DNA from: Mytilus edulis
Lineage: Eukaryota; Mollusca; Bivalvia; Mytilida; Mytilidae
Direction of reading: 5' to 3'
NCBI RefSeq assembly: GCF_963676685.1
Contig: NC_092344.1
Location: 97,618,749 to 97,682,748, forward strand
DNA: 64,000 nt
A program made the position numbers and the translations under genes. Of this stretch, positions 55,901 to 63,454 are shown in pieces. The notes under the pieces were generated by a model, which saw nothing but the letters and a program-made list of their open reading frames with translations, did no database searches and was not told the DNA's origin. Positions within the stretch are counted from its first letter, which is position 1. Every line of letters starts with the position of its first letter.

Positions 55901-58900
55901 TTTTGTTGGAAGATATTCGAATATGAAATTGCGCTTATTATGCCTTTACACCCGTCAGTCAAATATGATGGATGTAACCACTGACGTCACAGCCTCGTTC
56001 TGAGTGACTTCCGGGATTGAAATATGCATAATTAGTATGTCGACAGATCGATACATTTAAATTTATTTTTTATCCATTTAAACGATAATTATATTGTTAT
56101 CGATGGTTTTTGGGGGTAATTATGTATAAATAAATATTTATTTAAAAAAAAAAAAAAAAAAAAAAAATCATGTCACATCTCCTTTAATGTGAAAATATTT
56201 TTCACTTTCCAAATTCAAATGACGAAATTGATATAAATACTTTCGTCAATTTAAAAACCGTTCCGTAAAATGCGAAAATGACGAGCACTATCAATATCAC
56301 TTGAAATTATTTTCTTTGTCAACAGAGTTGTCATTTAACAGTTTCTGTTCGTAATTTGAATTATTCAAGTCTGTATAAATGTACAGAGGTGGTGAAACAT
56401 CATATTTTACATTGCTCAATAAATTAAGTTTACTTGATGATTCGATGAATCGGGTTACCGAAAAAACAACATGATTTTATTAGCCAGTTGATTTTTTAAT
56501 AATGAACAATTAATGCGCTGATATTGCTTATTGAATAAGTTATAAAAGAAACTTATTGTGGCAAAATCGTCCTTGCTGAAAGAACACAGTTACACAATGT
56601 ATGACCTGACCGGACTGTAATAGAAACACAAAATAAAAATTTTCTTCATACTTTTTCGTATGTACGTTCTATTTTAAAGATAACGGCATAAGACACAAAT
56701 ATAAAGGATAATAATTATCTTATTCTAAATGATATTGTCACATCTTTATCTGTCAAAGAAAGGAAAACATTTGTTCAATTTATAATACCGTGATTTTAAA
56801 GCACACCTGTGCAACCAAGATCGATTAAATGTTCAAAGGTAAATTATCTGGGTAATCCAATTATGTTGTCACGCGTCGTTAATTTGAAGTACATCAGATG
56901 GGCAATAAACCAATTAACAGCCACGCGGTGTTGGGAGAGAATCTTTGGAGGATTTTAGGAGTGAAATCCGCGGTACTCGGTGTGATTCCGAGAAACACGG
57001 AAATCGGAGAAAAAAGTTATCGAATCGATATTTTTGAAGAGTACTGTACATCATACCACTAGTACCAAAACTATTCAATTTGACTTTGAATTTAATCATA
57101 AGAATAGAACTATCTACCTGACATTTCTTGAAGTTTGTAAAGAACTACTATCTCCTACAAACCTGGCAGTATATTCATAGTCGTCTGTGATTCTGTCACA
57201 CCATGGTCATCATCTAACTGAAAAACTCTGATCCGCTTCAGCAATTCACAGTGGATCAACTCACAACTGTCATTACTGTTATTCTTAATGGACAAAACTA
57301 TCGTCTTTGGAACCTTCTCATTTATTGTTAAACAAAAAGTACTGTCTACACAAGAGACATCACTTATTATCTGTATACCTTTCTGATCTTGAACCAACTC
57401 ATTTCTAAAAATAAAACCTATTTCATTAAATTTGTGTAAATATAAATAACATCTTTTCAATGATTGAAAACAAAATGTCAGCCATGTAGTTGAGAGGAAA
57501 AATAAAGAACTGAAGAAGGCCAATGGCGGAAACGTCTTGAAAAATTGGTTTATTTATACAATTATAAAAAGTATGTTCCCTATTGGAATTTTGAAAACAA
57601 GGATAAATATAAATTCTTATTGTTAGAAGTGATTTCATCCATACTTGGAAGGACCAAATTATTGACTATTACTGATGGTAACTTGGAAAAAATTGTATAA
57701 TCTGGAAATCATACTCCTATAGACCATGAATGAGGTAAAAGTCATTTGCACCAGCAACATTTCTGTGACAAATGTGCATCATACAACACTTCTACAGACC
57801 AAATACAGTTTACAAATAGCTCTCCTTTGGAAGCTATGATTAGCAACAAAACACTATTCTAATCTATTCCATTGTTATATGCACAATAAATTGTTAGTGC
57901 CAAATTAAGACCAATAAAAGGGTGTAATGTTAAGTCCAATATAATAATCTTATCCTGGGTTTTCTCATTTTGTTATGATGAGCATTTTAAATCTTCATAC
58001 ATGTACATCGTATGAATTTTGTTGTAGGTTGTACAGTGACCTACATGTATAGTTGTTCAAATCCTCATCTTTTGATCTCTGGTATAAAGTTGTCTCATTA
58101 GCAATATACCAAGCCTCCTTTATTTTTATTGTCATCTTGAAAAAAGGAGATACATATCAATAAAATCACCTTCTTTTCTTCAATTCAAAAGTCATTACAC
58201 CAAGTCTGTGCCGTTTTCCTTCTAGATGACGTTCTATTTCATCTCTAGAAGTACATTTTGCTAAGCAGGCAATACACTCATAGATATTTCCAATCTTACG
58301 AGTGTAAAGATCAAAATCAGAAACTTTAAATGTATTAGCATTAGTGTTGCGATTTGGTGATGTGTCATCCCCCGGTGACTCTGCATCGCTTTCACTTGTA
58401 GACTCTTTATTTATTAGAAGATGCTGATCAACTGCAACTCGACCAGGAAATTTTCGTTTAAATCTCCTGTTTCTTGATCTTTTTTTAGGTGCCCCTGACT
58501 CTGTGTTTTGATTTTCAGTACCCCTTTGTTGGACACTGGCTGGTGGTGTCTTTATATTGTGGTTTTTACCATTTCTTCTGTGTGAATTCTCTGAAGGTTT
58601 TGGAGCAGATAAATTTTGATATGCACTGTTTTGATGCCTGGGAGACCTATTTTGATGGGAGTTGATATATTGTAAAGGTGCTTCTCCTGAAAACATTCTG
58701 TTTTCTCGCAAATGAAGCTTTCCCATTGTAAACAGGGCTTTAACAATAACTGGAAAAGGGATCTGAGATTCATCTGGTTTTATCTGTTTTCTGTAAGCAT
58801 TGTAGCCAGAATTATAAACATTTTTTATCTTCTCTTTCTCTTCATTTTGAATAGAAATCTGTTCTGTAGACAGAAATCTAAGAAAGTCCAATCCACGGTC

Positions 58901-58939
58901 TTTGCTTTCATTAAACAGCCGGAAATTGTTGCCTTTCAT
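34894..58939 (-). CDS. MOV10: MOV10-family RNA helicase, sixteen-exon gene
   Basis: Sixteen exons, listed below, join without a phase error into about 1,131 residues (human MOV10 1,003). MOV10 proteins are SF1 (Upf1-like) 5'-to-3' RNA helicases of cytoplasmic RNPs. They act in RNA silencing, mRNA decay and restraint of retroelements. Visible: a C-x2-C-x12-H-x5-H zinc finger (C222, C225, H238, H244); a beta-rich MOV10 N-terminal region (about 257-570); Walker A GPPGTGKT at 666-673; motif II DEAGH at 788-792; motif [11 protein letters not shown] at 823-830; [16 protein letters not shown] at 994-1003; motif VI LTRAK at 1040-1044. The C-terminal WRSDL resembles the human MOV10 WRNEL, which favours MOV10 over the piRNA paralogue MOV10L1. 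The start is the ATG at 58939, in frame with the zinc-finger exon. Two exon-derived minisatellites lie after exons 14 and 15. Confidence 0.93.
35391..35890 (-). repeat. 62-bp minisatellite made of MOV10 exon 15 end plus donor
   Basis: Eight copies at exact 62 bp spacing (CTACCTTG at 35391, 35453, 35515, 35577, 35639, 35701, 35763 and 35825). On the minus strand each unit is 42 nt matching the end of exon 15 (from ACAGATTAAG to CCTCAAG), a donor GTAGTT, and 20 nt ending in TTTATTATAG. The copy at the highest coordinate is the genuine exon end; the other seven lie in the following intron. Confidence 0.92.
35829..35953 (-). CDS. MOV10: MOV10 exon 15
   Basis: Acceptor TATTTCAG|ATTT, donor CAAG|GTAGTT. 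Encodes [20 protein letters not shown] (human FLEFCKENGGYTGC), ending [14 protein letters not shown]. Its last 42 nt are the seed of the downstream array. Confidence 0.88.
36551..37570 (-). repeat. 64-bp minisatellite made of MOV10 exon 14 end plus donor
   Basis: Sixteen copies of a unit bounded by TGAGTACCAG, mostly at exact 64 bp spacing from 36551 to 37506 (first spacing 60, last 63). On the minus strand each unit is about 41 nt like the exon 14 end (GGAAACCCTGTCAC...AACTGGAAACA) followed by GTAAGTACTGGTACTCAAAA. All copies keep a GTAAGT donor. A six-unit block (384 bp) is duplicated: variants such as CAGCACTT recur at 36617 and 37001, and GTTTACCTA at 36922 and 37306. Confidence 0.93.
37523..37611 (-). 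CDS. MOV10: MOV10 exon 14 (helicase motif VI)
   Basis: Acceptor TTTTTTCAG|AGG, donor AAACA|GTAAGT. Encodes [19 protein letters not shown], with the arginine finger region of SF1 helicases, then [10 protein letters not shown]. Confidence 0.92.
38065..38241 (-). CDS. MOV10: MOV10 exon 13 (motif V)
   Basis: Acceptor AATTTCAG|GTAC, donor CCAAAG|GTAACA, phase 0. Encodes [20 protein letters not shown] and [11 protein letters not shown], both strongly conserved in MOV10/UPF1-type helicases. Confidence 0.93.
38733..39130 (-). CDS. MOV10: MOV10 exon 12 (motifs IIIa-IV)
   Basis: Acceptor TTTTCTAG|ATAA, donor AAGCAG|GTATAG. Encodes [38 protein letters not shown] and [10 protein letters not shown], all matching MOV10. 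Confidence 0.93.
39443..39657 (-). CDS. MOV10: MOV10 exon 11 (Walker B, motif III)
   Basis: Acceptor CATTTTAG|GTTG, donor GATTAG|GTGAGT. Encodes [16 protein letters not shown] and [17 protein letters not shown]. Confidence 0.93.
39900..40003 (-). CDS. MOV10: MOV10 exon 10
   Basis: Acceptor CTTTACAG|CCTG, donor GGCAG|GTAAAT. Encodes [16 protein letters not shown] and [14 protein letters not shown] (human YRVLITTLITAGR). Confidence 0.9.
41070..42650. mobile_element. AAGGTGGTACC MITE, copy 2, split by insertion
   Basis: The left part (about 41070-41189) carries CTAAAATTAATTTGGCTC and the right part (42496-42650) carries TATCAGAAAAATTTCATTAC, TATAGCAGTTTGACAAACAC and CAGAGTTATCTCCCTGTAGT. These appear in the same order in the intact copy at 15831-16107. 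The ends are diverged. Confidence 0.6.
41190..42495. repeat. TAGCTCACC repeat family, copy 2 (two internal units), inverted and nested
   Basis: On the plus strand it begins CTAGAGGCTCTAAAGAGCCT and ends AAAAGTGAGCTA. Two long internal units are visible, with GTAGTTTCA(G/C)AGGAGAAGAT-like starts near 42370 and 41870, plus the short terminal unit near 41370. A (GACGAC)n stretch lies near 42400-42440. Confidence 0.75.
42970..43131 (-). CDS. MOV10: MOV10 exon 9 (motif Ia/Ib)
   Basis: Acceptor TATTTTAG|ATAT, donor GTCAAG|GTACAA, phase 0. Encodes [20 protein letters not shown] (human HILACAPSNSGADLLCQRL). Confidence 0.93.
43431..43578 (-). CDS. MOV10: MOV10 exon 8 (Walker A)
   Basis: Encodes [18 protein letters not shown] then [19 protein letters not shown]. 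Two in-frame acceptors exist, AAAG|GTATTT (used here) and TTTTGTAG|AGC 12 nt downstream. The upstream one preserves residue spacing with human MOV10, so I prefer it, though the downstream one has the better-looking AG context. They could be alternative. Confidence 0.88.
43879..44067 (-). CDS. MOV10: MOV10 exon 7
   Basis: Acceptor CTATTTCAG|TTTA, donor CTTAG|GTAAAA. Encodes [29 protein letters not shown] and LFPDRRT; matches the human stretch with VNFTFNRQPLRVQHRALEL. Confidence 0.9.
44159..44335. mobile_element. DNA element, unsplit copy of the 16120-17005 family
   Basis: Contains CTTCTGATTGGCTGACGTTA, ATCAGCCCATAGACATAAT, GTCATATGACCGTGACATCG, AACGTTTTTTCATGG and TTTTTTATGTTACTTCTTCA. In MOV10 intron 6. 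Confidence 0.55.
44752..44903 (-). CDS. MOV10: MOV10 exon 6
   Basis: Acceptor CTAATAG|GTTCC, donor GATAG|GTAATC. Encodes [20 protein letters not shown] and [17 protein letters not shown], like human [20 protein letters not shown]. Confidence 0.92.
45515..45677 (-). CDS. MOV10: MOV10 exon 5
   Basis: Acceptor ATTATACAG|GTCG, donor CTTGAA|GTAAGA. Encodes [20 protein letters not shown], near identical in pattern to human LLHLEELQMEHDIRHYDLES. Confidence 0.93.
46084..46224 (-). CDS. MOV10: MOV10 exon 4
   Basis: Acceptor TTTTACAG|ACTT, donor ATAAA|GTAAGT. Encodes [20 protein letters not shown]; the IELKTYQIP segment matches the DLELSMALGTYYPP region of human MOV10. Confidence 0.85.
46292..46439. 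mobile_element. Foldback element, about 66 bp arms
   Basis: The left arm starts GTGTTATTAACTGGCTGTTT and the right arm ends AAACAGCCAGTTCATAACAC. The arms pair through GTATTGGCACTG and TGCTGTATTGGCC, around a loop with GACCCGTAGGGTC. In MOV10 intron 3. Confidence 0.75.
46464..46800. repeat. Duplicated CCGGAAGTGAACGTCC segment
   Basis: An ~80 bp segment, AAAACCGGAAGTGAACGTCC, then GTATTAGCC...GGCTAATACGGC-like palindrome and CCCGCTTTTTTCTGTATTGG, occurs at 46464-46546 and again at 46685-46790. It shares the CTGTATTGGCC core with the adjacent foldback element, so they may be parts of one family. Confidence 0.6.
47179..47419 (-). CDS. MOV10: MOV10 exon 3
   Basis: Acceptor TTTTTCAG|GTGG, donor CCAAA|GTATGT. 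Encodes [31 protein letters not shown] and [10 protein letters not shown], matching the human stretch ELHVHCKTSFVGYFPA...LKPMTPFKR. Confidence 0.9.
47665..48010. repeat. Two-unit direct repeat
   Basis: Two units share GAAAAC(A/G)CATCACACGGTATAG and AAACCCTGAAACCAAATTTC followed by AGAAATCCTT. Noncoding. Confidence 0.6.
48230..50656. repeat. AT-rich segment with direct repeats
   Basis: A sequence with GCAAGTAAAAAGGAAAA, TTATTCACCATTC and ACGGCATTTTC(T/G)TTTTACGAT occurs at about 48735-48840 and 49055-49140. A palindrome-rich block (CTCCCAAAATGTTGGGAGGA) stands at 48290-48320. The open frame at 49374-49625 is not recognisable. Confidence 0.45.
50920..51150 (+). pseudogene. Relic of an acidic N-terminal ORF exon (multicopy family)
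   Basis: 77 codons from ATG to TAA with two internal stops (after FQGNS and after IQPY). The reading IQPY[12 protein letters not shown] followed by [13 protein letters not shown] resembles, from memory, the start of uncharacterised multicopy invertebrate proteins that carry a P2X7 C-terminal-like domain. A 50-nt perfect palindrome lies in its 3' part and probably marks a rearrangement that removed the rest. Identity is tentative. Confidence 0.4.
51046..51095. repeat. Perfect 50-nt palindrome
   Basis: 23 bp arms starting GATCTTTCAAGCAATGCCGA with a 4-nt CGAT centre and no mismatch, within the TTAA-flanked element. Confidence 0.95.
51200..51265. repeat. Short tandem repeat ACAAAAAGTCAC
   Basis: Four near copies of a 12-14 bp unit (GACAAAAAGTCACA variants). 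Confidence 0.75.
51865..51999 (+). pseudogene. LINE reverse-transcriptase fragment
   Basis: 45 codons reading [20 protein letters not shown] then [18 protein letters not shown], a typical reverse-transcriptase palm/fingers segment of non-LTR retrotransposons, closed by TAA. Upstream and downstream coding sequence is missing. Confidence 0.75.
52120..52384 (+). pseudogene. LINE C-terminal zinc-knuckle fragment
   Basis: Open frame ending in TGA at 52384 with C-x-C-x7-H-x4-C ([17 protein letters not shown]), the C-terminal motif of several LINE clades. It is only about 120 bp past the RT fragment, so most of the polyprotein was deleted or these are two separate relics. Confidence 0.6.
53233..55020. 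repeat. TAGCTCACC repeat family, copy 3 (three internal units)
   Basis: Starts TAGCTCACCTGGCCCGAAGG with a (CGTCGTC)n stretch at 53281-53335. Three internal units of about 500 bp start TTTTACAAAAATCTTCTCCT (near 53340, 53835 and 54345). The end is GGTGAGCGACACAGGCTCTTTAGAGCCTCTAG. Open frames at 53336 and 53891 are inside the repeat. Confidence 0.8.
55569..55881 (-). pseudogene. THAP-domain protein relic
   Basis: From the ATG at 55881 the minus strand reads [16 protein letters not shown], the expected THAP start with its first cysteine pair. After an in-frame stop, other frames read [20 protein letters not shown] and, one frame further, [14 protein letters not shown], matching the late THAP region and the AVP box. 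Stops and frameshifts make it nonfunctional. It begins about 300 bp inside the right end of the TTAA-flanked element, which fits a transposase first exon. Confidence 0.6.
57163..57404 (-). CDS. MOV10: MOV10 exon 2
   Basis: Acceptor ATTTTTAG|AAAT, donor CTGCCAG|GTTTGT. Encodes [15 protein letters not shown] and [20 protein letters not shown], the start of the MOV10 beta-rich N-terminal region. Confidence 0.88.
57405..58169 (-). other. MOV10 intron 1
   Basis: 765 bp. Near 58070-58130 it contains TTGATCTCTGGTATAAAGTT and TCTCATTAGCAATATACCA, related to a sequence at 63735-63790 (GATCTCTTGTGGAGAGTTGT...AGCAATCATACCAC), so part of a dispersed repeat. Otherwise featureless. Confidence 0.5.
58170..58939 (-). 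CDS. MOV10: MOV10 exon 1 (N-terminus, zinc finger)
   Basis: 256 codons from ATG 58939 to donor AAAAGAAG|GTGATT. The first ~90 residues are MOV10-like helical sequence ([20 protein letters not shown]). The middle is low-complexity and basic ([16 protein letters not shown]), and a matrin/U1-type C2H2 finger, [20 protein letters not shown] followed by EGKRH, closes the exon. It is joined by phase 2 to exon 2. Confidence 0.85.
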
Positions 58940-59352
58940 TTTTGATCATCTAACAGTTTGCCAGTGTCCTTTCTTAAGCCTAGATGGAAAAAGATAATAA
59001 TTATTTACCAAAAATGTCAAAAAGTTAATAAAAAAAATATATTATCATCAAACTTTATCACTAGCCAATGTGCATGTGGAATAAACATATTAAATATATT
59101 ACATAATTTTTTTTATCCCAAGTGAAAAAGTTATGAACACATAATACAGCATTATACATTTACAATTTATAATAACCATCTACATGTACAAAATGTAACG
59201 TCAATCACAAAAATTGAACGTTTATTTGTATTTCCGCAACCTATTTATTATTTTCTCTTTGATTTGCATAGTAGAATACTGGAATACAATGTGCTTATCT
59301 TTATTGATATTTGTTAACAAAATAATTGTATTCAGTCAATTTATGCAGTAAG
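58940..59352. other. MOV10 upstream region
   Basis: AT-rich sequence that should contain the 5' UTR and promoter. No distinctive element recognised. Confidence 0.35.
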
Positions 59353-59363
59353 ACCAAGATAAG

Positions 59364-60170
59364 GAATCCGGGTCCGTCCGCCCTGATTTCGGTTCGCCCT
59401 AGTTACTGTTCGCCCTAGTTCCGTTTCGCCCTGAGACCGTTCGCCCTGATTTTTATTTTTTATTATAGTGTTGTGTTGTGTGTATTTAATTGAATATGTT
59501 GAAGTCAGTCTACAATTTCGCCGAATATTTACGAACTATTGAGAACTAAGTTAGTATCTGTATGTAATTACGTTACTAGGAAATCACTATCACACATCCT
59601 TTTACTTTACATTTCCACACATGATTTGATCAATAAAAATGATACATTAGGAGCACTAAAGTTATACATCTAAGAAAGTGTTCAAAGTTCAAAGTGTTAA
59701 TTGATCTAAAATTCTTTACTGCAGCGGCTGAGCGTTGTCTAGTGGGTTGTCGGACGGCTTGTACAGTTTGGCAATAACTTTGTAAAAAATTTATTTGAGA
59801 AAAATGTTATTTTCATTATTAGACCATGAAAGACAATTCATATAACAATCAGTGATATCAAAGATTTCAAATTATCAGCAATCAAAATTCAATCAACAGT
59901 AATTAAAAGTAATTATAAAATAAAGTGTAACAATGCAGCCAAGAATTTTATTTCATTAATATTCTGTATTTAACTTTTAATAGATATACATAAATTTTAA
60001 TATATATAGGTCTATAAATATATATTTCTTTCATTAATGTAACGTATCCATTGTACATATAATAAATGAAAATAGGGCGAACGAACCCAGGGCGAACGGA
60101 TTACCAGGGCGAACAAACTCAGTGCGAACGAACCTAGGGCGAACATGTAATCAGGGCGAACGTTCCCGAT
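59364..60170. mobile_element. 807 bp DNA element with 11 bp TSD and GTTCGCCCT arrays
   Basis: Flanked by the direct repeat ACCAAGATAAG (59353-59363 and 60171-60181). The left end holds five TTCGCCCT-type motifs within about 95 bp (59380-59456). The right end holds six AGGGCGAAC motifs in the opposite orientation (60073-60163). Outer ends ATCCGGGTCCGTCCGCCCTG and, inverted, ATCGGGAACGTTCGCCCTG are similar. The core is AT-rich with no ORF. Confidence 0.8.
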
Positions 60171-60181
60171 ACCAAGATAAG

Positions 60182-62599
60182 CCTCTGAGAATAATTATAA
60201 ATGAGCTTGAAAATCTTTTTCATGATTAACAGTTTGTACATCATTGTTTTTATAATACCAAGCTGATTAGTTTATCAAAACATTTTTTTCCATATGTCAT
60301 GTATAGGTATTTTCAAACTGAAGTGGTTCATCTGGAAAAGGTGGAATATACATAATAGGTAACAGGTAGGTAATACTAGCAATATGGTAAAATTGAGAAT
60401 GGAATGGTACATGTATTTGATCAACAAAGCCTTTGGAAGGACAATATGCCCAAGACTTAACGACAGCCTTAATTAGGCATGTCAGATCTTACTCTTAATA
60501 CAGAATTTTCTTACACAAGTTCAATAATTGTCTGTTGACAATGTCACAGTTTCAGTTTGTAATGATCTTGTTTACAAATATTGCATAACAAGAACATCAC
60601 AATTGACAGTACGATTGATCTCACAAATATATCATGATTCGTGTATTTTTCATTGTAATGACATCAGAAAAGGTAATCATTTGATATTATGCAATCAACT
60701 TACAGAGAAAGCTACAAAAAATGCATGCCAAATGAAAAGGAAAGAGAAAAATGATGGTAAATATTTTGCGGGAATTTCCAAATTAACGGTTCTTGTCCTT
60801 ATTGTTTCATAATTTTCGTTTTGGAAATCCCCCCACTAAAAACGTTTTGGAGATTTCAAATCCCATTTCGATCAATAGTTGCAATTTGTATAAACCGGTG
60901 GTGTGACTTATTACCGGTCAATACTTCAAGATAGTATACACTACAACTTTCATGTTACATTTTGGATTACAACTTTCGTGTTACATCTGGGAATAAGTAA
61001 GAGGTCAAAGATGACTTTTAAATTTATTCGGATTAAAATTTTAGGAAGATAAAAATATTCTAATGTGACATGATCTAATATTTTGGTACGTACTGTATAG
61101 TGGGGTGACAAAAGCCGTAAACAGTCGTCTAGATTTCGAGTTTAATCTCCTCAACTTGATAACACACGGCTAAACATGGTCTTAAATTAAAGACAGTTGT
61201 CGCTTCTTTATTTTCTGCCCTGTCGGAAAAATTTCGTATGGTCATATTTGTCTAAAAAGTCGTTTTTAATAATGAAGTATATCGGAAAGTTTTCAACCCC
61301 CCTTTTTCAAAATGAAAATTTTAATATATATTTGCTTACATTAAATTAATATGGGGTTTTTCTTAGCTATCATCGCATCTCAAAATATTCTATTAAGAAT
61401 TCTATTTTCTTCTTATTTATAAAATTTACTAAGTTTTTACTGTTTAAAAGTGAGTTTATTACTCCGAGTTATTGCAAATTCAGACACAAACTTTAGTTTC
61501 TTCTTCTTCAAAGTAGTAGTAAAAACTATCCCATAATATTTTAAGCATATAGTACTTCTTTGAACTAGTTACTGATAAAAAAAAATCAGTCCCTAAATAT
61601 GAAAAGCTTTAAAAAATCGTCGGAAAAGGAGTAGTGTAAAAAAAACTTCAATTTCGTATTTCAATAATTTGCACTCAACTGATATATGAAATTACTACAT
61701 TTTTCGCTTTCGGATGTATGTATCTGCAATGAACAAAGGATATGATGAGGTATATATGTCAAGGTTCTACATGAATTTGTTTCATTAGAAAGTTGTGAAT
61801 TTGAAGAATTGCAGGCAGTTTACCATTGTTCATGCTACAAACGTGACACACGTAAACATAATTGTTCACCCTTTTTAAAAGAGTGAGGAAGCTTCTAACC
61901 TGACATTTAATGACGACAGACAATCACCGGACTGTTGTCCCTCAGTTTCGGGTGTTGGTAAGTGTTCAAGAATGCAGACGTTCGACTGGAGCTCTTGTAA
62001 TAAGTCTATGTTTTGTTGCAACCACTTAAGAAAGATTGAATATTCCGCAAGTTTGAATCAGATGAGCGTATGAGAATGTGTTAGCCGTGGCAAAAAGGAA
62101 TGACGATAATTTGAAAAGTGAAATAGTTTCTCATCCATCTTTTCAACTTCAAGCAATTTATCATTTTGGTTGCATTACACAATATTAGCTAAAAAGGAAA
62201 AATACAAAAATCTGAACCCTGGATGATCAGAAATCTTAGATTACGATATTGCTTTTACTAATTTTATATTGGGTATTGACAACGATCTAATTAATCATGG
62301 TAAACAAAAGCATTCCCCACGATAACGCTACTTGATAAATAGAGATCTTTCCTTCCTATTGATTTTAAGTTTAAAATTTTCTACTTTGAAACTGCAGTCC
62401 GACTAACTGATTCATTGATTTCTGTAGAAACTCAGTTGTCATACAATCACAACAAGCTAGGTCAAGGCAAATCTAACATAATATTCAGTAGCAACATAAC
62501 TATTGGAGATGCCGTATCAGCTGCTACTCAATATAAAAGCTGACCTCAAAATCCCTGAAAAGCAGGCATCAATGTTATCAGTAATAGACACAAATAAGG
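60182..62599. other. Intergenic, no gene recognised
   Basis: AT-rich. The 94-codon open frame at 60528-60812 shows no motif I recognise and lacks supporting features. No RNA gene seen. Confidence 0.4.
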
Positions 62600-63031
62600 A
62601 ATAGATATTGCATACCGCTGCATGTATACTTAGAAAAGTAATCAAAACTTGATAGTGCATACAGCCAAGTCTAATCTCAGGAAATGGCACAAGAGAAGTT
62701 GCGTAAATGCTATGCAATTGTTGAGTCAATAGTGTTTCTGTTGCCAAAAACAGTTTTACTACTTTTCATTTATGATTGGCTTTGCAAAAGTAACACGAGT
62801 TCGGGTCAGAATACTTTGTTGAAACATTGAATTCCAATGTTTTTTTTGCAAACCATGAAATTGAGCAGATGATGTGTACTTCCCTATAATGTTTTCCAGG
62901 TTGCAAATGGTGAGGGTCTTGTTCAAGAAAGTGCTGATAACATTGATTTGAATACAGAAACAATAGATGTAAAAATAAACACCTTTCATTCAATGGCACG
63001 GGCATATTTTCAAGTCAGTAATGCAAAATAA
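62600..63031 (+). pseudogene. Decayed coding relic, uncharacterised multicopy family
   Basis: The clearest part is 62897-63031, reading QVANGEGLVQESADNIDLNT, then ETIDVKINTFHSMARAYFQV and a stop. The pattern (A)DN-D-N--T-D---TFH-M resembles a repeated motif in uncharacterised, often multicopy, mollusc and cnidarian proteins. Upstream, other frames give CIQPSLISGN and EFGSEYFVETLN, separated by stops and shifts, in the order I would expect. Match is from memory and tentative. Confidence 0.35.
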
Positions 63032-63454
63032 TCTTCTATTAAACCGGGACACTGAACGAGGATGCCATGCAAATGATGGATTGTGTCAGGACCTTGTATG
63101 TACTTGTAAAGGAAATATATGCGCTCAAAAGAATGCGTTTGCTTTGAACAGAACCTTTATTGTATAAAACTGTGTCCATTCCAGGCAGGTGAAATGTGTG
63201 GAAACTTTTAATACACGTCTTGTGATGGTTGATGGAAATGAAGATGATGGAGATCAGGATTGATTTTTATAGTTTGTTTTATTGGCACACACTGTCCCAT
63301 GATATGGGAGGGTTGGCGCGCCTTCAAACTAGTTTAACCCCGCCATATACTGTATCGGTCTGCCTCAAGTCATGAGCCTGTAATGCAGTGGTTATCGTTT
63401 GTTTCTATATATATATATATATTATATTCTTTTTGCATTATTTTGTACATAACA
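63032..63454. other. Intergenic, with (AT)n microsatellite
   Basis: No gene recognised. A TATATATATATATAT run lies at about 63405-63425. A 44-codon frame near 63045-63170 has five cysteines but no gene context. Confidence 0.4.

Larger units (their letters stand above)
50657..56185. mobile_element. TTAA-flanked DNA transposon (Kolobok-like), 5.5 kb, decayed
   Basis: Both ends read TTAAAGGAGA(C/T)GTGACA followed by a long T run, in inverted orientation (50657- and -56185); the outer TTAA on each side fits a TTAA target duplication. A subterminal TGACGTCAGTGG(A/T)TACA is shared in inverted orientation (near 50850 and 55985). Inside are a THAP-domain relic transcribed inward from the right end, a second ORF relic transcribed inward from the left end, LINE fragments and a nested TAGCTCACC repeat. 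TTAA plus THAP points to the Kolobok superfamily; piggyBac is the alternative on target site alone. Confidence 0.7.
47420..57162 (-). other. MOV10 intron 2 (9.7 kb), mobile-element-rich
   Basis: The largest intron. From high to low coordinate it holds AT-rich sequence (56186-57162), a TTAA-flanked element with nested repeats (50657-56185), AT-rich sequence with direct repeats (48230-50656) and a two-unit repeat (47665-48010). No other gene was recognised. Confidence 0.75.

Noticed and set aside
34894-58939. Assigning the helicase to MOV10L1 (piRNA factor)
   Set aside because: The C-terminal WRSDL ending and exon 5-7 segments resemble MOV10 more closely from memory. A phylogeny would settle it; MOV10L1 remains possible.
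63045-63170. Five-cysteine peptide (CHANDGLCQDLVCTC...) suggestive of an EGF-like or defensin-like exon
   Set aside because: No signal peptide, no splice sites that hold phase, and it follows a decayed pseudogene. Too little to call.
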